Shown here piece after piece: positions 6,067-11,018 of a stretch of 11,018 nucleotides of DNA. The first letter of the stretch is position 1. Each line of letters starts with the position of its first letter. A program made the position numbers and the translations under genes. The stretch is from DATNBT01 sp964579765 (lineage in GTDB: Bacteria > Acidobacteriota > Vicinamibacteria > Vicinamibacterales > CAVVIG01): NCBI GenBank assembly GCA_964579765.1, contig CAZOIK010000440.1, forward strand, positions 1 to 11,018. Reading direction: 5' to 3'. The notes beneath the pieces are model-generated. The model did no database searches and was not told where the DNA came from. It worked only from the letters and a program-made list of their open reading frames with translations.

Positions 6067-7309
6067 CGTCGCCCTGGTCCTCGTGGCGCTCGCCGCGTCT
6101 GCCGCGGCGCAGGTGCCGTTCGACGAGGCGATCGGCGGGCTGAGCAGCCCCGACGTGAAGGTGCGGCTGCATTCGGCGACGCTGCTCAAGGAATCGCGCT
6201 ACGTCGAGTCGGCGATCCCGCTCGCGCGCCTCATCGCGGACGTCAACAACGACGTCCAGATCGAGGCGATCGACGCCGAGCTGAACATCTTTCTCGCCGA
6301 GCCGGTCGGCGCCCGGCGCGTCGGCATCGTGGTGATCGAGGATCGGGCGAAGGTGGCGGGCGAGGCCGCGTTCGACGCCGGTCCGCTCGCGCTCGGCGCG
6401 AAGCCGGTGCCGCTGGCCGTGCTACTGGCGCTGCGCATCGCCGCGCAGGACGACTCGCCGCGCGTGCGCCTCGACGCGTTGTATGCGTTCGGCACGCTCG
6501 CCGCGCAATTGACCGGCAAGGCGCGGCGGGATCTGCAGGCCGCCTCCGTCGCCGATCTGGCGTCGATGCTGACGCTGCCCGATCCCCCGCTGCGGATGGC
6601 CGCCGTGCGCGTCATCGGGCGGCTGTACGCGCGTCGGCGCGGCGATCCGCCGGTCGATCGGAAGCTCGGCGACCTGGTGATCGCCGCAGTCAACGAACCG
6701 GTGCCCGCGATGAAGCTGGCCGCCATGGACGCGCTCGGCGACATCGGCGAGGCGCGGGCGGTGGACGGCCTGGCGCAGCTCTTCGACTTCTACGGCAAGG
6801 GCGAACTCGCCGAAGCCGCGCTCGGCGCGCTGGCGCGCGTCGGCGCGCGGTCGAGCGCGCCGCTGCTGCTGAAGCAGCTCGGGAGCCGGTCGCCTGTCAT
6901 GAGGACGCTGGCGATCGACGGCCTTGCGCGCACGGGCGACGCCACCCAGATGGCGGCGATTCAGTCGGCGCTCGATCACGAGCGGGACGCTCGCGTCCTG
7001 CTCGCCGGCAACTTCGCGGCCGCGATGCTGTCGAGCGGGTCGATCGAACAGATCGTGGACGCGCTGAACCGGCCGAAATCGCACGACGCCGCGCGGCAGT
7101 ACCTCGTCGAAATTGCCCCGGGCCGCGTGAGCCGCATGGCGCGCTACGCGCAAGACCCGGAGGCGCGCATGCGCGCGGACGTCGCCGACATCGTCGGCCT
7201 CGCCGCCGACCCCGAGGGCGTCGCCGTCGTCACGCCGCTGCTCAAGGACGACGATCCGCAGGTCGCGCTCGCCGCCGCACGCGCGATGGCGCGGCTGAAC
7301 GGCGCGTGA
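6044..7309 (+). CDS. Exported HEAT-repeat protein
   Basis: A 421-aa protein with a clear Sec signal peptide: MRMRR, a hydrophobic core VALVLVALAAS, and a probable cleavage after Ala22 (AAA|Q). The mature part is almost entirely paired amphipathic helices with HEAT-like periodicity, for example SPDVKVRLHSATLL, SPRVRLDALYAFGTL, NEPVPAMKLAAMDALGDIGEARAV, ALGALARVGA, DPEARMRADVADIVGLA and DPQVALAAARAMARL. Such solenoids bind proteins; no catalytic motif is visible. Residues about 85-125 are less regular. ATG 6044 is supported by GAAGGA at 6031-6036; an in-frame ATG at 6050 is the alternative. The gene overlaps the uvrA end by 23 bases and the following mpg gene by 4, so it is probably cotranscribed with both. 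A DNA-repair role is suggested only by context and conflicts with the export signal. Confidence 0.88.
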   Translation: MRMRRAGSVALVLVALAASAAAQVPFDEAIGGLSSPDVKVRLHSATLLKESRYVESAIPLARLIADVNNDVQIEAIDAELNIFLAEPVGARRVGIVVIEDRAKVAGEAAFDAGPLALGAKPVPLAVLLALRIAAQDDSPRVRLDALYAFGTLAAQLTGKARRDLQAASVADLASMLTLPDPPLRMAAVRVIGRLYARRRGDPPVDRKLGDLVIAAVNEPVPAMKLAAMDALGDIGEARAVDGLAQLFDFYGKGELAEAALGALARVGARSSAPLLLKQLGSRSPVMRTLAIDGLARTGDATQMAAIQSALDHERDARVLLAGNFAAAMLSSGSIEQIVDALNRPKSHDAARQYLVEIAPGRVSRMARYAQDPEARMRADVADIVGLAADPEGVAVVTPLLKDDDPQVALAAARAMARLNGA

Positions 7310-7926
7310 CCCTCCCTCGCCGCTTCTACGCGCGTCCAACCCTCGACGTCGCACGCGATCTGATCGGCAAGGTCCTCGTCCACAACCGGCGCGGCGTCCG
7401 CACGAGCGGCGTCATCGTCGAGGTCGAGGCATACATCGGCGAATCCGATCCGGCGTGTCACGCGGCGCCCGGGCCGACGACGCGGAACGCGCCGCTCTAC
7501 GGGTCCCCGGGATTCGCGTACGTCTATCTCAATTACGGCATTCACGCACTGGTCAACGTCGTCACGGAGCGGGAGGGATCGCCGGCGGCGGTGCTCATTC
7601 GCGCGCTCGAGCCGCTCGAGGGCCTCGACGTCATGCGCCGCCGGCGTGCGCGACGAATGAAGGGCCGGCGCACGACGCCGGCGTCCCTGTCCGCACACGA
7701 CGTGTGCCGCGGTCCGGGCAACCTGACGATGGCGATGGGCATCACGCTGGCCGACAACGAGGCGGACCTGTGCGGCCGGCGGCTGTACATAGAGGACAGG
7801 AAGCTGCCGCTGCGCGGCGCGATCGCGTGGGGACCGCGCATCGGCATCAGGGTCGGGACCGATCGCCCCTGGCGCGCGTTCCTGCACGCACATCCTTCGG
7901 TGTCGGGATCGCGCGTGCGCAGGTAG
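7306..7926 (+). CDS. mpg: 3-methyladenine DNA glycosylase (AAG/MPG family)
   Basis: Base-excision-repair enzyme that removes alkylated and deaminated purines, leaving an abasic site. At 206 aa it is the usual bacterial length. Family hallmarks in order: ARDLIGKVLV (16-25), the catalytic EVEAY with Glu41 and Tyr43, the DPACHA His52, the base-stacking tyrosine region AYVYLNYG (71-78), the RALEP segment (99-103), GPGNLTMAMGI (136-146), and PRIGI (178-182). These match the human enzyme's Glu125, Tyr127, His136 and Tyr159 regions. It starts with GTG at 7306, sharing GTGA with the HEAT gene's stop, and so is translationally coupled. As third gene of the uvrA cluster it joins nucleotide and base excision repair in one transcript. 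A basic stretch, RRRRARRMKGRR (111-122), sits in an insertion loop. Confidence 0.96.
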   Translation: MTLPRRFYARPTLDVARDLIGKVLVHNRRGVRTSGVIVEVEAYIGESDPACHAAPGPTTRNAPLYGSPGFAYVYLNYGIHALVNVVTEREGSPAAVLIRALEPLEGLDVMRRRRARRMKGRRTTPASLSAHDVCRGPGNLTMAMGITLADNEADLCGRRLYIEDRKLPLRGAIAWGPRIGIRVGTDRPWRAFLHAHPSVSGSRVRR

Positions 7927-7933
7927 CGGCGTG

Positions 7934-7954
7934 GCGGGCGAAGGCCTGCACTAC
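7934..7954. repeat. Palindromic intergenic repeat, half copy C
   Basis: This is the right half of the repeat seen in full at 3033-3086, missing two bases (ct) in the hairpin turn: gcgggc followed by gaaggcctgcactac. It occupies the 24-bp gap between converging mpg and the M1 peptidase gene. As in copy A, its tip provides the TAG stop of the minus-strand gene (7951-7953). Confidence 0.65.
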
Positions 7955-10557
7955 TGCTGGAGGAACGCGGTCACCGACGGCGTCTGCGCCGAGCGCAGCG
8001 TGACGCAGTTGTCGATGCGCTCGAGCGTCTGCGTGAGCGTGCGGGCGGCCGCGGGCAGCGGGTGACGTTCGAAGAACGACGCGATGTCGCCGCGCGCGCC
8101 CGCGTCGCAGAAGGCGCCGAGCGCCGACACAACGGTCGTCTCGCCCTCGAAGATGGCGATCTTCGGCTGGACCTCCGTCCAGTGCGTCTTGACGAACGCC
8201 CACGTGCGCGGCCGCGCCGTCTCTTCGTTGAGGAACCGCGCGAAGAACGTCGCCGTGTCCTGGCTGCGGAGCCGCGGCGTCAGCGACAGCGCGAGCGCGC
8301 GGTCGATGAGCGCCGGCTCGCGAAACTGCGCGAGCGCGTACAGGTACCGATAGCGCTCGGTCGGCGACGAGGCCCGGCTGGAGGCGGCGAGCAGGGCCTC
8401 GAACAGCGCCGCGTCGCCGTGCCGCGCGGCGACGGTGACGATCGCCTGCGCGAGCGTCGGATCGAGCGCCGGGCCGCCGGCGAGCGTGCGGTCGAGTGCG
8501 CCGCGCGCGGCGGCGGCGACCTGTGGATCGTCGCCCGTGACGCCGAGCGTGTCGATGAGCGTCCCTCGCAGCGCGCGCCGCTCGTCGCTGTCCACCGACG
8601 CCGACGTGAAGCCGATCTCCTGATAGAGCGGTGAGAACAGCGTGCGCACGAAGCGCTCGAAGCCCGTCCGGCTGGCGGCCGTCGTGAGGTAGTCGTGGAC
8701 GAACTCGAGCCGATCGGCGACGTTGCTCAGCACGCCGTTCGTCAACTCGGTCGCGTACCCCCTGGCCAGCGCGAGATACTCGGCGGCCGGCTGGCGTCCC
8801 GCTCGCACGAGCGCCCACTCGTCGCCCGAGAGCGACAGCCGTTCGACCGGCGTCAGCACGTCCTGCAGGCGCAGCGTGAGGCCGTGCAGCAGGTCGCGGC
8901 TGTACGCCGTGCGGTAGTAGCCCTGCGCGCCCGCGTTCGCAAACGCCCATGGCACGCAGCTCGCAGCGAGCGGCAGCGTCTGCATCCGCTGATCGACGAC
9001 GGCGCATCCGCCGCCGGCCTGGGTTTTCGCGCAGAGGGGAACGTCCCAGCGCTCGGCCGACGGCGCGCCCTGCGCCGCCGCGGGATCGAGAAAGAACCGC
9101 CGTTGCGTGACGTCGAGCTGCGCGCGGTTGTCGACGCACGTGACGCTCACGTCGAGCAGCGGCGCTCCCGGCTGGTTGATGAACGTCGGCATGATGCGAT
9201 CGACCGGCTTGCCCGAGGCCGCCGTCATCGCGTTCCAGAAGTCCTGCGAGGTGGCGTTGCCGTACGCATGCGCCTGCAGATACGCGTTCACGCCCCGGCG
9301 GAAGGTGTCGGGCCCGAGGTAGTTCTCGATCATGCGGAGCACGGCCGCGCCCTTCTCGTAGGTGATCGCGTCGAACGCCTCGTCGATCTGCGCGGGCGTT
9401 TCGACCTCGGCGTGCACGGCGTGCGTGGTCTTCAGCGAGTCTTCGGAGAGCGCTCTCTGGTTGTCGCCGGCCTCGTCGACGGCGACGTTCCAGTCGGGAT
9501 GAATGGCGGCGATCGGCCGGCTCTCCATCCAGTTGGCGAAGCCTTCGTTGAGCCAGATGTCGTCCCACCACGCCATCGTCACCAGGTCGCCGAACCACTG
9601 GTGCGCCATCTCGTGGGCCACGACCGACGCGATGCGCTTGCGCACGGCGAGCGGCGCGTCGCCGGGAGCGGCGAGCAGATCGCGCTCGCGATAGAAGATC
9701 GCGGCGGTGTTTTCCATGGCGCCGGCCGCGAAATCGGGGATGCCCAGCATGTCGAGCTTGCCGTACGGATATTTGACGGCGAAGTACGTGTTGTAGAACT
9801 TCAGCACCTGCTCGGCCGTGTCGAGGGCGATGCGGCCCATCTCCTGCTTGCCTTCGACCGCGCAGACGCGGATGGGCGTGCTTTCGGCCGATCCCTCGAG
9901 GCACGCGAAGCGTCCCACGGCCATCGCCACCAGATACGACGACATCTTCGGCGTCGTCGAGAACTTCACGACGTGGCGGGCGCCGCCGGCCGTCGGCGTG
10001 TCGGAGACGACGCGGCCGTTCGAGATGGCGGTGTCGCGGCGATCGACGGTGAGCGTGATGTCGAACGTCGCTTTGTAGATCGGCTCGTCGAAGGCCGGGA
10101 ACGCCCGGCGCGCGTCCGTCGATTCCATCTGCGTCACCGCGTAGCGCTCGTTGCCCTCGGTGCTGAGATAGAAGCCGCGGAGCTTGTCGTTGAGGATGCC
10201 GGTGTAGGCGATGTGGATGGCGGCCGGCCCCTGCGGCAGCTCGCGCGGCACGCTGATCGTCGCCTGCTGGCGCCCCTCGTCGAGGGCGACCGTCGCCGTC
10301 TGCCGCGTCGTCCCGCTCTCGATCGTGACGCTGCGGAACGCGAGCTCGGCGGCGTTGAGCACGATCGCGCGCGTCGGCCGCGCGACGTCGATGCGGATGG
10401 TCTCGACTCCGCCGAACCGCGCGTGCGCCAGGTCCACGTCGAAGTTCAGGTCGTAGTGACTGGGTGTCACACCGCCCGGAAGGCGCTGGGCGTGCGCCGG
10501 TGCGGCCAGCAGCAGGAGCAGGGCGCTCAGACGGACGCCGGGACGCACGAGGCGCAT
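7951..10557 (-). CDS. Exported M1-family zinc aminopeptidase (ERAP/PepN-like)
   Basis: An 868-aa zinc metallo-exopeptidase that removes N-terminal residues from peptides. Numbering from ATG 10557: a signal peptide 1-23 (MRLVRPGVR, then SALLLLLAAPAHA), an N-terminal beta domain, the exopeptidase motif GAMEN at 279-283, the zinc site HEMAH at 315-319 with the third ligand Glu338 (LNEGFANW), and the transition-state Tyr400 (DAITYEKG). The C-terminal 400 residues form the helical ERAP1-like domain. All key residues are present, so it should be active, probably in the periplasm or outside the cell. The frame stays open far upstream, but ATG 10557 is chosen because it places the signal peptide at the N terminus. 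A weak TACACT lies just upstream on the minus strand. The TAG stop falls in the palindromic repeat half copy. Confidence 0.95.
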   Translation of the reverse strand: MRLVRPGVRLSALLLLLAAPAHAQRLPGGVTPSHYDLNFDVDLAHARFGGVETIRIDVARPTRAIVLNAAELAFRSVTIESGTTRQTATVALDEGRQQATISVPRELPQGPAAIHIAYTGILNDKLRGFYLSTEGNERYAVTQMESTDARRAFPAFDEPIYKATFDITLTVDRRDTAISNGRVVSDTPTAGGARHVVKFSTTPKMSSYLVAMAVGRFACLEGSAESTPIRVCAVEGKQEMGRIALDTAEQVLKFYNTYFAVKYPYGKLDMLGIPDFAAGAMENTAAIFYRERDLLAAPGDAPLAVRKRIASVVAHEMAHQWFGDLVTMAWWDDIWLNEGFANWMESRPIAAIHPDWNVAVDEAGDNQRALSEDSLKTTHAVHAEVETPAQIDEAFDAITYEKGAAVLRMIENYLGPDTFRRGVNAYLQAHAYGNATSQDFWNAMTAASGKPVDRIMPTFINQPGAPLLDVSVTCVDNRAQLDVTQRRFFLDPAAAQGAPSAERWDVPLCAKTQAGGGCAVVDQRMQTLPLAASCVPWAFANAGAQGYYRTAYSRDLLHGLTLRLQDVLTPVERLSLSGDEWALVRAGRQPAAEYLALARGYATELTNGVLSNVADRLEFVHDYLTTAASRTGFERFVRTLFSPLYQEIGFTSASVDSDERRALRGTLIDTLGVTGDDPQVAAAARGALDRTLAGGPALDPTLAQAIVTVAARHGDAALFEALLAASSRASSPTERYRYLYALAQFREPALIDRALALSLTPRLRSQDTATFFARFLNEETARPRTWAFVKTHWTEVQPKIAIFEGETTVVSALGAFCDAGARGDIASFFERHPLPAAARTLTQTLERIDNCVTLRSAQTPSVTAFLQQ

Positions 10558-10582
10558 GTGCTCAGTGTAGCGAAAAACGGCG

Positions 10583-10596
10583 GCGTCACTTGACGC
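10583..10596. promoter_or_regulatory. Inverted repeat in the divergent promoter region (possible operator)
   Basis: gcgtca-ct-tgacgc is a 14-bp near-perfect palindrome lying between the divergent peptidase gene and the downstream leader. It overlaps the candidate -35 hexamer at 10590-10595, a position from which a dimeric regulator could act. No known operator was recognised. Confidence 0.3.
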
Positions 10597-10619
10597 GCCG
10601 CGCGCAGGCTTGGTACCGT
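10590..10619 (+). promoter_or_regulatory. Candidate sigma-70-type promoter upstream of the siroheme gene leader
   Basis: TTGACG (10590-10595, 5 of 6 bases to consensus), an 18-base spacer, then TACCGT (10614-10619, a weak -10). Predicted transcription start is near 10626, about 170 bases before the gene. The strong -35 supports it; the poor -10 weakens it. Confidence 0.4.
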
Positions 10620-10620
10620 A

Positions 10621-10794
10621 GACGAGGTGCTCGTCAACTCGACGCGAAACTGCGGCCGTTGTTGTTGCGTGGCTCGTCAGGGCCTCCAGCCACCGGTCCG
10701 GTTCGCGGTCGCGTCGTAGCCTCATCAGGTTGACGGCAGACGAAACCTGGAAATCGCGATGGCCCGGGAGGTTCGAGCTTCCCGGGCTTTTTTT
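10621..10794 (+). ncRNA. Candidate structured leader or small RNA ending at an intrinsic terminator
   Basis: About 170 nt between a candidate promoter and a textbook terminator. Visible local hairpins are gacgag-gtg-ctcgtc (10621-10635) and caggtt / aacctg (10726-10731 with 10744-10749, 12-base loop), followed by the terminator stem. The segment has no substantial open frame in plus orientation apart from a short GTG frame ending in TAG near 10720. I compared it by eye with SAM, SAH, cobalamin, TPP and T-box leaders, 6S RNA and SRP RNA and recognised none. It is either an independent small RNA or an attenuating leader of the siroheme gene. Confidence 0.35.
10762..10794 (+). terminator. Intrinsic terminator abutting the start codon of the next gene
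   Basis: The stem gcccggga (10762-10769) pairs with tcccgggc (10780-10787), extended inward by a G-T and a G-C pair to a 10-bp stem with loop ttcgag. It is followed at once by seven T (10788-10794). The next base begins the ATG at 10795, so most transcripts reaching here from upstream would stop before the gene unless the hairpin is prevented from forming. Confidence 0.8.
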
Positions 10795-11018
10795 ATGTTG
10801 TTGCCACTGTTTCTGAATCTCGCCGGACGGCGCGTCGTCCTGGTCGGCGGCGGGCCCGTCGCCGCCGCGAAGCTGCAGCAGCTGCTCGCGGCCGCGGCGG
10901 AGGTGCACGTGGTCGCCCCGGCCGTCGTGGACGAGATCGAGCGCACGGCGGCGTCGTGCGGCGTGCGGATCGACCGCCGTCCGTTCGCGCCCGAGGATCT
11001 GGACGAGGCGTGGCTCGT
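10795..11018 (+). CDS. Precorrin-2 dehydrogenase / siroheme synthase N-terminal domain (3' part outside the window)
   Basis: The first 74 codons of a CysG-N/SirC/Met8-type enzyme, which oxidises precorrin-2 to sirohydrochlorin with NAD; some members also insert Fe. The start MLLPLFLNLAGRRVV, the Rossmann loop VGGGPVAAAKL (Gly18-20) and the strand EVHVVAP are the family signature. Whether a ferrochelatase or methyltransferase domain follows cannot be seen. ATG 10795 aligns with the family's usual beginning, but its upstream bases are a terminator U-run with no ribosome site. An in-frame ATG at 10759, with GGA seven bases upstream, would add 12 residues encoded across the hairpin. The right-edge truncation is that of the window. 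Confidence 0.88.
   Translation, partial: MLLPLFLNLAGRRVVLVGGGPVAAAKLQQLLAAAAEVHVVAPAVVDEIERTAASCGVRIDRRPFAPEDLDEAWL

Noticed and set aside
3007..6189. A 1060-codon open frame on the minus strand opposite uvrA
   Set aside because: It lies wholly across the clear uvrA gene, has an Arg/Ala/Asp/Val-rich composition typical of antisense frames in high-GC DNA, and shows no domain.
6044..7309. HEAT-repeat protein as an AlkD-type DNA glycosylase
   Set aside because: It carries a clear signal peptide and no AlkD-like basic DNA-binding or catalytic signature could be seen; only the neighbourhood suggests repair.
8695..10593. A 632-codon open frame on the plus strand opposite the M1 peptidase
   Set aside because: Arg/Val/Asp/Glu-rich antisense shadow of a gene with intact catalytic motifs; no recognisable family.
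10558..10908. N-terminal extension of the M1 peptidase up to 10908
   Set aside because: The extra ~117 residues are low-quality translation of the intergenic leader and would bury the signal peptide that starts at 10557.

Overview
The window is high-GC bacterial chromosome carrying the edge of an integrated element on its left and ordinary housekeeping genes on its right. The lineage cannot be proven from 11 kb. GC-rich codon use, a GerW/YtfJ-like gene without other sporulation genes, a uvrA-HEAT protein-mpg cluster, and short palindromic intergenic repeats would fit an Acidobacteriota (Vicinamibacteria-like) or similar soil lineage; this is an inference.

Left region (1-2130): a tyrosine recombinase, probably entering from beyond the left edge, is followed by three tightly overlapping reading frames. 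These are a possible 22-codon mini-ORF, a 188-aa protein whose C-terminal half has the layout of an R-S-E class ADP-ribosyltransferase, and a DUF4236 protein with one C-terminal membrane helix. They run towards the 3' end of a complete tRNA-Thr(CGT) on the minus strand. An integrase pointing at a tRNA 3' end is the classic arrangement of an integrative element, so the tRNA is the likely attachment site and everything to its left is likely imported.

Middle region (2131-7954): a small GerW/YtfJ-family protein converges on a single-domain cupin. Then comes a probable DNA-repair operon: uvrA (nucleotide excision repair), an exported HEAT-repeat protein, and a 3-methyladenine DNA glycosylase (base excision repair). 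Its genes overlap by 23 and 4 bases. UvrA carries two repeat-derived in-frame insertions, a Gly/Ser tract and a tandem heptamer.

Right region (7951-11018): an exported M1-family zinc aminopeptidase lies on the minus strand. Opposite it, a 237-bp intergenic stretch holds a plausible plus-strand promoter, several hairpins and a textbook intrinsic terminator. The U-run of that terminator directly abuts the ATG of a precorrin-2 dehydrogenase (siroheme synthase N-terminal domain) gene that runs off the right edge. The layout suggests either a small RNA or an attenuated leader.

A 52-54 bp palindromic repeat occurs in three gene junctions (two full copies and one half copy). In the two convergent junctions it supplies the TAG stop codon of the minus-strand gene.
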